Of a stretch of DNA of 64,000 bases, positions 22,701 to 32,346 are shown one piece after another; within the stretch, counting starts at the first letter, position 1; every line of letters begins with the position of its first letter. The stretch comes from Oxytricha trifallax (Eukaryota > Ciliophora > Spirotrichea > Sporadotrichida > Oxytrichidae): the NCBI GenBank assembly GCA_000711775.1, contig ARYC01000674.1:1-64000 (forward strand). The letters run 5' to 3'. Below the pieces are notes generated by a model that saw only the letters and a program-made list of their open reading frames with translations, was not told where the DNA came from and made no database searches. Both the position numbers and the translations under genes were made by a program.

Positions 22701-25621
22701 GATGGAGACTTTTAGTGGGATGTGTGGGCTTTAGCAGCAATAATAATAGAGTGCGATATGCCTCGCAATGAATACTACTCTACAAGATGCGAGAAGGATG
22801 CTAAACAAAGAATAAAGCAATTTATTGACAAAACAAGAGTATCTCAATCAATGAAACAAATGGCAGAGTCAATAATAATTAAACCAAACTCAAGATCAGA
22901 CATATCAATAGAGCAGATAGAGTTGTGGTTAAGTAAGATAAACTTCAGACCTCTCCCACATGATCCAAAAGTGCATTTTGAGTGATTAAATTAAATACAT
23001 TTACTATAAATTTCACATTAAAACCTAATAATAACCCCAACCCCTAACAAATTCCCTACAAATCAAAGCACTTATAAACCTCATTAATGGGTTTTGGGGT
23101 TTTGATTGAGCTGATACTTTAGTTAATTAATCGTACTTTAGAACCTCTCTATAACTTTATTGGCAATTTAATTATAAATTAAAAAAGTATATAATTTAAA
23201 AATTTTGCTTTAAATATCATCTTATTTATTTTCTAATGCTAATTTCAATGTTTTATTTGTTAAATTTAACTAATTCTGTGAACTACTTAAATTTTCCATT
23301 AGATTTTTATCAGAATCTTTATTTATTACTGTATTAATGGATATTTCACTAATTTTTTATTGTATCATATCGATTTAAGATTCTATATAGTTATAGAGAG
23401 ATTAATCGTTTTCTTTCAATAATTTATCGAATTGAGTTTAATGGAATAGATTTTAAAGCTCTTTGTGGCTTTGTATAATATTAATTTAGGTAAATAAATT
23501 TAATTAATTCATCTAAAACAATTTTTAAAATTTTGGAATCTATATATTGCAAAGTACTAAATCTGTATATATTTAATAATAATATAATTTTCTAAGAATT
23601 GGTCTAAAAATAAAATTTAAATTCAAATTTATTATAAATTTTTTTTTTATATAGATTAAATATAAAATATGTTTTTTAGTTAAGAACCTTTATTAAAAAA
23701 TAAAAATATATTTATTATTTATATATTTATATTAAAGTATTAGAGTTTGAAGGATTTGTATGCTAGTTGAGCATCTTTGATTTAATTCACTCTATAAATT
23801 AATTAATTTTATAGCTGAATAGAATTTAATTAAGAATATAGGGTTATAATTTTTTGTTAAATGTATTTAATCACTCAAGTAAAATTAAAAATTAATAAAG
23901 ACATTTTTGTAAGTTAAGTTATTTTGGAAGAATTAAACAATTTAATTAAATATTTAAATATATACCAATATGAAATAAAACTAGTAATAAATTTAATAAA
24001 AATATTCAAACTAAGTTTCATAAATATTTCTTTATTTATATTACCAATTTTTATATTAAGTTCTTGAATTTTTATATTTAAAAAGTTTTTATGCAAATCA
24101 TAGTTGTTTTAGTATTAATATTTGATTAATTGACATATTTGATATTTACAATTAATTAAAACTTACCAAGAACAACTTAATATAAATAATTTATGTATTA
24201 TTTTTTATTTTTCTCAACAGCCTATCTTACATTATTGAGTATTCCTTATTATCTATTATTTCAACTTATGTCTCCTCAATTATCTTATCAATAATCCTAT
24301 ATATTTATGAATTTAACATTTTGAAATGTTTGTTACAACTCTTCTTAATGTTGTACTACTTCGATCTGTAATTATAATTTACTCTCGTCCCTTTTTATAT
24401 TATTGTAGGAATACATTTGAATTTGGAAAATAAATTATAATTTAAATTATTAATAATTGAATTCGTGGCAGTCAACTTCCTGGAAATCTAGATAATATGG
24501 TCCTTATTCGATGGGGAATTCAAAATTAGCTGGACTTTAATATAAGCGGTAACTCTCTATCGCATTCCTGAAGCAAGTTAACTCGACTGTTAAGTGATTT
24601 GTTAAGTTGATTTTGTTGCAAAAATTAAAGTCGAGTTATCTTGCATCAGGAATGCAATAGATGGTTATTTAAATTAAAGTCCAGCTATTTTTGAATTTCC
24701 CATTGAACAAGTACCATGTTGTCTAGATTTCCAGGAAGTTAACTACCACGAATTTAATTATTAATAATTTAAATTATAATTTATTTTCCAAATTCAAATG
24801 TATTCCTACAATAATTATCTACATTTGCTTATTAATGCAGGAAATTAACCAATTTTAAATAATAGTTATAAAATAAATATCATGTAATTTTATGAATAAA
24901 ACCAATTTAATTATAACATAACTAGAAATGAAAAGTTTTATTCAATCTAACTTAGGCAATAAATTTATTTATAATATAGAATATTATAAATAAATATCGG
25001 AAGAACTCTGTGACTTGAATTCGTTTTTTTAATAGACTCAATAAAACTATTGACAAATTAAATTAATTATTAAAAATTATTCAATTAAAATAATAATATG
25101 CTAATTTGCTTTTTTAATGGCGGAAGCAAGAGTCAATTTCTAAAACTCAGCAATCTTGTCACTGCAAATATTTAATTTATTTTCAAGCATTTTACTTTAG
25201 TTCTCTACTCCTTGAATCAAAACCTCTAATAAAATGAATTAGTAAAACATTAAACTTGAAGATTATAGAATTAAAATGAGAAAATTTATTTCGATATCAA
25301 ATACTACCGAAATCACATATTAAATAAATTCTACATATAGAATTTCAGGATATACTAATTAATACTTTTGCAATAAATTCGAAATTTACCTTCTCTATTA
25401 ATTTTAGTTAAAGATATCTATCTTTAAAGAGTTCTATTATTATCGTTGCTTCCGAAATTTGAAGATATTATGTTGGAAAAAACATCCACTTCGGGAAATT
25501 TAAAAATAATTACAATCATCATAAATAACTCTTAATTATAAAAAAATTTACAAGGGTTTAATATATAATGAAATTCTCCATTTCGATTACACTTTAAAGT
25601 AGATCCGCATAACGCTCCCAT
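16762..25621 (-). CDS. GAR-domain coiled-coil protein, paralogue C (carries TBE and MITE)
   Basis: ATG 25619-25621 gives MGALCGSTLKCN; stop TGA 16762-16764. The exon plan matches B: about 25492-25390 (ends RQISLTKIN), about 25225-25100, about 24390-24200, short pieces near 24170 and 23780, about 23430-23215, the exon ending at about 19008, coiled-coil exons 18960-17880, and the C-terminal GAR exon (FGSRKIQ...VNNG...RVGGG around 17600-17530) to the stop. The gene is inflated by a 4.1 kb TBE transposon inside a coding exon (19029-23104) and a MITE in an intron (24413-24811). Removing the TBE with one ATT copy restores the frame (QLNLCDKHF). The last 500 coding bases are nearly identical to B while the middle is more diverged, suggesting local gene conversion. 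It should be functional only after precise elimination. Confidence 0.68.
19029..19105 (+). repeat. Left TBE terminal inverted repeat
   Basis: Begins CAAAACCCCATAACCCC and continues to the AAGGGGTTGGGGTTATTA block. About 90% match by eye to the complement of 23028-23104. Differences include CCCCATAACCCC against CCCCAAAACCC in the right end. The C4A4-like outer end mimics a telomere, as in described TBE and Tec elements. Confidence 0.9.
19108..20115 (+). pseudogene. TBE 42 kDa-type DDE transposase, inactivated
   Basis: Starts MRDKNSKLLGSINDEEYID at ATG 19108 and ends at TGA 20113-20115. The first catalytic Asp is in HADEAVFTF (GAC 19629-19631). The second position reads FVNNLSVHK where the family has MDN: AAT at 19873-19875, so Asp is replaced by Asn. 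The third motif reads YSPQFN-stop-IEFYW, with an in-frame TGA at 19972-19974 where Pro is expected; the Glu follows at the DD34E spacing. Frame changes near 19370 and 19720 also break the frame. TBE transposase is an IS630/Tc1-superfamily enzyme that, in Oxytricha, helps genome-wide elimination. This copy has lost a catalytic residue and cannot act unless other copies supply the protein. Confidence 0.85.
20179..20964 (-). pseudogene. TBE 22 kDa-type protein, frame-broken
   Basis: ATG 20962-20964 opens MESINDAMKRLQAQELIQRF. The frame shifts near 20830 to a well-conserved middle (QYLPTKKQLSNKLPERNYIFGILATIKGDYL, split by position 20674-20560), and again near 20335 to a Lys/Glu-rich tail ending TGA 20179-20181. 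Its place between transposase and zinc-finger/kinase gene, and its opposite strand, fit the 22 kDa gene of TBEs, whose function is not established. Two frame changes suggest decay. Confidence 0.7.
21190..21345. repeat. Palindromic repeats between divergent TBE genes
   Basis: Contains repeated inverted units: CTCCTAAAAT and its complement-like AATTAGGAG occur several times, with TGCTAGCACTAAATTAAGTGC and ATGCTAGTACTTAATTAGGAG forming hairpin arms, and AGTACTTAATTAGGAG repeated. They lie between the minus-strand 22 kDa-type gene and the plus-strand zinc-finger/kinase gene, so they could be a divergent promoter or protein-binding array of the transposon. Confidence 0.6.
21704..22985 (+). pseudogene. 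TBE 57 kDa-type C2H2 zinc-finger/protein-kinase gene
   Basis: ATG 21704. Two C2H2 fingers: FCELCERDFAHKSSWYRHKKEH (C-x2-C-x12-H-x3-H) and YDCFECHKQYSHTRDLKKHL (C-x2-C-x12-H-x4-H). The finger frame ends at TGA about 22122; a +1 change near 22090 enters the kinase frame, open to TGA 22983-22985. That part has VHRDLKPENIMI (catalytic loop intact), IDFNRA in place of DFG (metal-binding Asp kept, Gly replaced by Asn) and GTQGYYPERE as the activation-segment end. Finger plus kinase is the known composition of the TBE 57 kDa protein. The single frame change may be decay or a sequence error; otherwise this is the best-kept gene of the element. Confidence 0.85.
23028..23104 (-). repeat. Right TBE terminal inverted repeat
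   Basis: Complement of the left end. It reads outward GGGTTTTGGGGTTTTG and abuts ATT 23105-23107. It preserves a better telomere-like tract (C4A4C3) than the left end. Confidence 0.9.
24413..24811. mobile_element. Palindromic MITE, copy 2, in an intron of paralogue C
   Basis: A 399 bp fold-back element with ends TTGTAGGAATACATTTGAAT and its complement, flanked by TA (24411-24412, 24812-24813). The two halves pair over most of their length. Terminal and subterminal motifs match copy 1 (GTCAACTTCCTGGAAA-like and AGCTGGACTTTAAT). Copies A and B lack it at the equivalent site near their conserved GTTATTTTTTAATATACTAG segment. Confidence 0.88.
25493..25576 (-). other. IES 1 of paralogue C, pointer GAA
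   Basis: An 84 bp AT-rich segment. GAA on the minus strand occurs at both borders (TTC 25574-25576 and 25490-25492), and collapse to one gives GGA GAA GTG GAT GTT in frame. It corresponds to the AGAA-bounded IES of A and B. The pointer is one base shorter because C has CCGAA at its inner border. Confidence 0.7.
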
Positions 25622-25943
25622 TAATATATTTTAGCGTTTAATTATAAATAAAACTTATCAAGCGTCTAATTAAATATACTAGCAAATATTTATATCGAAG
25701 TGAAGTCAATAAATTTATTTATTCATACATATTTTCAACTATACTGTTGTAAATGAAAGACACTTTCAATTCTATAAAACTTTCTCGTATATTATCGATT
25801 ATTTAATAATTAAAATTGAATTATATTGAGAGATAGAATAACATAAAGTGTTTATTAGGATTTGAGTATTATTTTTATGATAGTTATATGAAGTAACATC
25901 TCATAATTTATATTTAATTTGTTAAGCTAATAGTATATTAATA
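25622..25943. other. Spacer between paralogues C and D; no gene
   Basis: AT-rich spacer carrying the upstream region of paralogue C (minus strand). No frame or structured repeat was recognised up to the MITE at 25944. Confidence 0.5.
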
Positions 25944-26346
25944 TTTTGTAAATACAATTCAATTTGGAAAATAATTTATAATCTAATAAATTAATTCATA
26001 ATAAAATGGCAAATAACATTTTTAAAACCTAGATGACATTATGGTGTTTAATCGATACAAAATTAAAAATGGCTAGACTTTACTGTGTGCGGCACTATTT
26101 CATTCTAATCCATGAAGTAAAATAAATCGAGTTTAATTTAGGTGGTTTGTTTAAATTGCTTTTGCTGCCAAAATTAAACTCGATTTATCTTGCTCCATGG
26201 ATGAGGTCAAATAGTGCCGCCAATAGTAAAGTCTAGCTATTTTTTATATTTTATCGCATAAGTACCATATTGTCGACCAGGTTTGAAAAGTTAATTGACA
26301 TTTATATTAATAAAATTTAATTTCCAATTCAATTGTATTCCTACAA
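25944..26346. mobile_element. Palindromic MITE, copy 3, at the 3' end of paralogue D
   Basis: About 403 bp, same family as copies 1 and 2. The right end reads CCAATTCAATTGTATTCCTACAA next to TA 26347-26348 (listed motif split: CCAATTCAAT, then TGTATTCCTACAA). The left end, TTTTGTAAATACAATTC, is degraded and preceded by TA 25942-25943. The interior folds back (CTTGCTCCATGGATGAGG pairs with CTAATCCATGAAGTAA imperfectly). It abuts the C-terminal coding sequence of paralogue D, whose frame runs into it. Confidence 0.82.
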
Positions 26347-26348
26347 TA

Positions 26349-29217
26349 TTTAAAAGTAAATTGAAAATATAATTTCTTGGCAGTAAGTTAATTGGGAGAG
26401 GCTCTTCTTCCAATACTAACTCTTTGATTTGGAACAACTTTTACGCTGCTTTTACTAGTTGGTATTAACAATTAGTCACTTTTGATCTCCAATCTGTTTT
26501 TCTATGTGTTTTAGGCGTTTTTGCTGGTAGCATTTCCCGAACTCTCATCAATGTCAATTCTATTGCCCATTTTCTTAATTTCCTCCTGGTCTCTTCTTAT
26601 ATCGTCTTCAATTTGCTATTGAAGCTTATCTGGATTGTTCACATCTATTGTATCATCGTTGTCTTCTTCTTCATCGTCATCAATCAAGTCAATTTCATAT
26701 TCTTAAGGCAAGAATTCTTGGCCGTTTGTAGTGGGATTGTCAGAATTAGACTCTAAGTAGGAAATATCATCTAAATCTAAATCCGGATTATTTCTTGAGT
26801 CTTACGAAGCACCCAAAGTCATTTATTTCCCGTTTCTGGCAAGGGGAGGGGGATCGGACTCTTGTCTTGGTAAATTATATACCATATAGTAGGCAAAATA
26901 ACTAATTTATGGTATTTCATCTTCGCCAGGATCCTTTTCTTTAACAGGTCTAATGAACTTAATTGCGTTTTTAGATTAATCTTAAGTGGAGCCATCGTCT
27001 TTTATACCGTGTCTATCTTACTTGGTCATTTCTGATTCGGCATAATTATCATAAAATTTTGCTACATCCATAAATCCACCTCCTACTCTGATAAGACATA
27101 ATCCGTTGTTGACCTTAACATAAATACGCTTAGTACCAAAGAAGTAATTATTAGGGGATATTTTTCTAATCAAAATTTAACTCTTTTTGAATTCCAAATA
27201 TTCATAGAGTAAGCGATCTACTTCATCATCAAACTTTTTAGGGATTTTGAAAACTTTAGGTGCAGGAGGTAATGGAATAGGAATTTTATCAATTTTAACT
27301 GTTATCATTTTTGCCTCAAAAGGTAGATTTTCCAATTCAATTGAAAAATTTTCAAACTTCTTGATTGATACTTAGTAATCAAACATTTCGTCTTCTGGAT
27401 CAAATCTGAATTTATTTGCTTGCATAAGAATTGAATTGTAAATGGTTTTAAGTCTGACTAACTCCTTTCTCAAGTTATAGAAGACGTCAAGTTCTTCAGC
27501 TTTCATGTGTTGCTTGTTTTAAGCATACCTTTCTACAATAGGACATAGCCTTTTAAGTTACCTCTCAACTTTTGAAATCGAAACATTCATCTTTGCTTAA
27601 TAAACATCACGATGCAATCTCAGAGCTTCACTTGTAAAACTTCTCTGCTTATGAACTATATCTGCGGTACCTTAAATATTGAAGCCCCCTGATTTTTCTT
27701 CTTCTCTGAACCTTAAGAGCTCTTCTTTGCAAACAAGAAGCTTTTTGCCTAAGACTTTAAGTCGTTGTTGAAATTCGTCATAAGAGTCCTAGTACATCTG
27801 TTAATCTTACTTGTTTTATTGATTGTCATACTTCTCAAATTCTTTCACAGTATAGAAAGTGGTGTTGAATTTCTCTTCAAGAGCTTTCTAAATTTCTTCA
27901 AAGGTCATTTCAATGTACCTATCTTAAGCTTTCTTCAAGATTTTCTTAAATTTTTTGAAAAGCTTTTTACATCCCAATCTGTGTGACTATATACCAGTGA
28001 TAAACATGTGTTGTTCAGCCACGTATTTAGCATCGCTGAAATTTTTCTTAATTACATGTGTACGGTTTTCATCACATTTCATGATATCTTTAAGCATTTT
28101 AGTTACGTTGCCGACAAGCTCTTCATACTTATCTCTCACTTAATCAGAAGAAAAAAAATTTATAAGAAACTTAAAATTAAGCACTTCTTTCAATCTTTCC
28201 ATATGATATGTCTGATATGATTTCGAAAAATTGACGTTATTGTGAATTCCATCTTGTACTAGATATACCAAGACATTAAATTAATCTATGATGCTTTATA
28301 AACTCCCCTCAATCTTTGGATACTCAAAGAGTAGTTCAATTAGTGATTCTTCAAAAATATCTATATAGTCTGCAGTGTCTTTATATGAGACAAAATTTTT
28401 GAACGCCTAAACCTTTGAACATTAATTATCCCTTTTAATTTTATAATCTTAATAAATAAGCTATGAATTTTACTTAAAGTCATGTTCAATGTCATTTAGG
28501 TCTCTCTGCACTTACACTATTTCATCTTCGAAAGCCTCAATCTAATGATACAAATTCTCTAAATTACTAATTTCTTCCTCCTCTGCTATCAACCCATCAA
28601 ACTTATTTTGTAATTGCTTTTTTCTCACCATAATTTATTCTACTCTACTCTGGAGATCATTTGCTTCTTAAGTACATTTTTCCTAAAATTGAATGGTAAT
28701 TTCATGAAAAGTAATTTACCAAAAAGTCTAAACTTTAACTATACATATATCATAATAATAAATTTTAAAACAAAACTTAAATTTGAAACTTTCTGTTTGG
28801 TTTAGCTTGTCTTGAGTAAATTCTTCAGCAGTGATTTTGGGAATTTTAGCTTTTTTCATTGCATTACCAATAGATTAATTTATGAATTCTCTTAGCTTAT
28901 CGCCCTGCACCTTAATTTTGTTTTCAAGTAGTTTTAATTAAGTCTGCATTCCATTTATCAAGGCCTCTATAAGTAAAAATCAGTAAATATACATTTATGA
29001 ATTAAATGTGCAAAATTATTGAAATCATAATGAAGAGCCCTTATAAATATAACCATTTATCACTTAAGCAGCATTTCAAAATGTTTAAGGTTGTAATTTT
29101 ATACTAACCTTATTTTGATTGCGGACCTCTCCTCATTTTTCCTTCAATTTTTGTTTATAGAGGCTATATTTCTGAAAAGTCTTAAGCTGTTTGTTACCTT
29201 GAACAAATTGCTCCCAT
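26349..29217 (-). CDS. GAR-domain coiled-coil protein, paralogue D (diverged)
   Basis: ATG 29215-29217 gives MGAICSRQQTAQDFSEIQPL, again an MGxxC acylation motif. Exons: 29217-29108; 28974-28803 (coiled coil, QLKLLENKIKVQGDKLREF, aligning with LKMLENKLNI of B); about 28680-28460; then an essentially continuous coding block 28445-26349. Near 27190-27050 the GAR core reads NYFFGTKRIYVKVNNG and RVGGGFMDVAKFY. Beyond it is a long acidic tail (IDLIDDDEEEDNDDTID) absent from B and C. The frame is still open when it meets the MITE at 26346 and would end at TGA 26100-26102 inside it; the true end after MITE removal is unclear. This is the oldest-diverged copy and the likely founder type of the array. 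Confidence 0.7.
28142..28186 (-). other. Candidate 45 bp in-frame IES, pointer AAGTG
   Basis: An AT-rich 45 bp segment within a coding exon of paralogue D, bounded on the minus strand by AAGTG (CACTT at 28182-28186 and 28137-28141). It is in frame with or without removal; retained, it adds a hydrophobic run (LNFKFLINFFSSDQ) inside an otherwise hydrophilic coiled coil, and removed it gives LKEVRDKYEEL. The composition break and the pointer favour elimination, but a coding insertion cannot be excluded. Confidence 0.55.
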
Positions 29218-29519
29218 TACGATTAATCTCTTTTATAAAATTAAACAAGAATAATGTTTTGAAATATTATAAAGCAAAGGTTCGAAACTACAATATTACA
29301 ATTTTTCCAATTAAAAGATATAATTTTCAACTCCATTTAATTCCTCATGTATGATAAGGGAAAAAATGGTGTTAAAATTCTTGAATAAATTAAAAATAAA
29401 ATATAAACTTGAAACTCTTGAAACATAAATAAAGATTATTTTGTAAATTTATTGTGAAAATACCTTATAAATTTTCAGAATACATTCTTGAAACAATGAG
29501 AGATTTTATTAATTTAAAC
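29218..29519. other. Intergenic; no gene seen
   Basis: About 300 bp of AT-rich DNA between the start of paralogue D and the stop of the next minus-strand gene. Presumably the D promoter and the 3' flank of the neighbour; no motif recognised. Confidence 0.5.
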
Positions 29520-32200
29520 TCAAAATATTGAGCAATTTGAACAACCATATCCTCTATCTTTATCTGGCTTGTAATTATAGTTCTGTTCGACAGGTATATA
29601 GTCTCTTGTAATATATACTGTTTCATGAGATGTGGTCTTTACTTAACTTGGTTTTTGTTAGTTATTATTCAATGCAGCCCCATTGACGTTTTGTCTTAGC
29701 TGTTGCTTATTTGGAACAGTAGAGGATCCGGTTGTGTTTGAACCAAGACTATGCTATAACTTCTTTCTGAATAGCTCTAACTTTTCATCATTAACTGGAA
29801 TTTTCTTGTTTGTGGGTTCGAGCTGCTTGGGTACATAATCATGCAAAAATTAAACGGAAAATGCATGAAATTGCTATTTTTAAAATTTTATAGTTAATAA
29901 GGCCGGTATAACATGTGCTCTTTCGAAATATATATTAAAAATTTCAATTTGAATCAGTTTAAATTTACAGAGATAAACAATTAAAGTAGCAAGGGAGAAG
30001 TACTTCATAGTTTTGCTGAATGAAAAGGAATCCAGTGGACTTTTACAGGATATAATAACTTAATTATATTGGTTAGATAATTTAACATTTTTTCTTTGCT
30101 TCTTTTAAAGATTTAAAAGGCATAGATTAAATTTTATTAATTTATTTCTCTTTTATTTTTCATGAATAATTCTTGTCTGGACTCACACTTGGTCTTGAAG
30201 ACGCATATGGCGAAGATTAAGACATTGGTATAAAGTTGCTAGTAGAGTAATTACTCAGTTAAGGAGGATTCTTTTTGAAGTTAATTCTATTACCAGAGCT
30301 GTCCCTCTATGAATTTGGAGATAAGGGTCTGAGATTATTTTTCTATCTCAATTTAATGTTGGGATCTAGAAGAGAAGGAGAATTTATATCAAATTACAGA
30401 TCTTCATCATCATCATTCGAGTTTTTGTGCTATCTACCCTTTAATTTATAATTCTAAGCTTAGTATGTTCTTAAGTCAGGGTATGGCTAATCTTTGGAGG
30501 GAGGGGATTTTGATCTAGCACTTCTCAAATGCAACTATCCTCCTTAAACTGCATCCGGGGACTGATTTAAGTAAAATTTATCATCTAATGGACTTTCCTC
30601 AATCTTTTCCAATCTAGTGTATTGAGATCTTCCATCATTATTACTTTTGGATGGTGAATCCTTCCATTTTGAAGGACTGATCTTTCTAACTAGTTTCTTA
30701 TTGTATTTCTTTGGCATAGGCTACTCAGGATTCAACTAATTCAAAAGATATTATGTTGAATCTCCTGATTCTATTTTTGGATTCCTACTATCTCTATTGT
30801 TATCCTTAATGTTCATGTTTACTTGCTAATGAAAATCATCTTGATCTGAAAACTCTTCCTCTTCTTTTATGAACTAAGCAAATATGTTATTTTTCTCGTC
30901 TGATTCGAAATGCAAGTCTGGATGAAATTCTAGCAACTTTTGATTTATTAAACTTCCATTTGAAGATTTTAAATTGATAACAGATTAACTCTTAGTAAAC
31001 TCATGACCACCTATTTCTTAATATTAAGGTGAAATGCCTTATTCACTTAGCTTCTTGAGTATGGAACTCGCATTCTTTTTAAGTTTTTGCTTCGGCTTTT
31101 TATTGCTTTTCAAAGTGCCATTAAGTATTACTTTACCACCAATAATTGAGCTGTCCAGAGTTAAACCACTTAAAATTCTGCTTGAGTTAAATCCTCCGCT
31201 CTCTGAATTCTGAGACTACGAATACATGGAGGTATTATTGTTACTAACCATAGAATAATCTATTTTCGTTTTATACAATCTGCTGACCCATTTGTCATTC
31301 ACTAAAAAAATTGAATTAAATTTAGCACAATTGTGTTTTATTTGAAAGTATATTAATCTTCTTTTTTTTCTTCTTTTTTACTGTTTTTTTTAAAGGAATG
31401 ATTTCAAAGAGTGGTCTGTACAAATAATCATCTTCTTCAGGGTGATCTAATATATTAGTTGGAGGGTTCATTATGATTCTTAAATGTCTATCAAGGATAT
31501 CTAAATTTTACTTGTTCTCGAAGCAAACCTCGATATATGAAGGGATATTTGTATCCTCAATATATTGCTGTGCTTCAGATTTCTTCACAACCTTTGGAAC
31601 TTTTTTCGCTTTCAAATCGGAAGTGATTACACTTGAAAGAACTTTGTAAGCTCCATCTTTATTGTTTTCCTTGAAATCTTGATGTATGGCTTTGATTTGT
31701 TCGAAAGAATCTCGATTATCTGCGTTGTACACCATTATAAAGATATTAGCTTGCTCGTATAACTCAAGAGCTTTTAACCTGGACCAGAGATGTTCCTTGG
31801 GATTCATGTCCCAAAAGCATATATCTAGTTCATACTCGATCATTTCATCTTTGATGACTAGACTTTAGCGTTTAGGAGGGGAACTACTAAAGTTGCTTTT
31901 TGAGTTAGGTGACTCCTTAGGGTTATTGAAGCTTTTACTACGATTGTGATTACTTGATTTTCCTGACGGAGAGGAGTTGTACTTATTACTCAGTTCTTGA
32001 TCATAATCATCGATTGGACTCTCTTCAAAATGTCCTGCTCTTGCTATCGTTTTTATTATGGTCCTTGTGACAGTGCAGCCATTTTACTAAGAAACTGAAA
32101 GCTGAGGTAGGTATGATTCTGTCAGTAAAGTCACAAACTGCGAGAGATCTACTAGAACAGAACCACTTACAATTACTACGTTCAAGTTAATCTTTGGCAT
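29520..32200 (-). CDS. Divergent Ras/Rab-like protein with long tail and C-terminal CSIF
   Basis: ATG 32198-32200 (MPKINLNVVIVSGSVLVDLS) to TGA 29520-29522. The middle of the G-domain fold is recognisable at about residues 130-185: LDICFWDMNPKEHLWSRLKALELYEQANIFIMVYNADNRDSFEQIK (given here as split motifs WDMNPKEHLW and NIFIMVYNADNRDSFEQ), matching the WDxxGQE-YY-A-ILVYD-SF pattern of Rab/Ras GTPases. The P-loop GxxxxGKS is replaced by SGSVLVDLS, and WDxxGQE by WDMNPKE, so nucleotide binding is doubtful. A Ser/Lys-rich insert precedes the fold. A long disordered Ser/Asn/Pro/Lys-rich extension follows (about 31370-30170), then a last exon (29830-29520) ending GCSNCSIF, a possible CaaX prenylation box. 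Introns are near 31355-31305 and around 30160-29840. Perhaps a membrane-tethered pseudo-GTPase; family placement is moderate. Confidence 0.6.
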
Positions 32201-32346
32201 TTTATTTCTTGAATTACCCAAATATAAAAATTAATTTCCAAAATCTTAATTATACAAATTTTTAAGAAAAATACAATGACAAATAGCAATTTTTGATATG
32301 TTAATATTAAAGCAAATATTTTTGATGATATTTTAATAAATAAAAA
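32201..32346. promoter_or_regulatory. Short divergent intergenic region
   Basis: 146 bp of AT-rich DNA between two start codons on opposite strands (32200 minus, 32347 plus). It must contain both promoters and both 5' leaders, unless the genes end up on separate macronuclear molecules. No defined element was recognised. Confidence 0.4.

Larger units (their letters stand above)
19026..23107. mobile_element. TBE-type telomere-bearing transposon with ATT target duplication
   Basis: Element 19029-23104 (4,076 bp) is bounded by imperfect inverted repeats of about 75 bp whose outer ends begin CAAAACCCC, the hypotrich telomere repeat. It is flanked by ATT at 19026-19028 and 23105-23107, the ANT duplication known for TBEs. 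Paralogue B has the uninterrupted site at about 13175 (ACACAAATTGTGCTGATAC). Inside are the three genes known from TBEs: a DDE transposase (+), the 22 kDa-type frame (-) and the zinc-finger/kinase frame (+). All three carry frame changes or lost residues, so this copy is probably not autonomous. TBEs are germline-limited and are eliminated in development, in Oxytricha with help from their own transposases. Confidence 0.92.

Noticed and set aside
28614..29354. Plus-strand hydrophobic frames across paralogue D (also 27765-28220)
   Set aside because: They are antisense shadows of AT-rich coiled-coil exons of the minus-strand GAR gene. Hydrophobic runs (LLILLVLL) come from reading Lys/Glu/Asn codons in complement.
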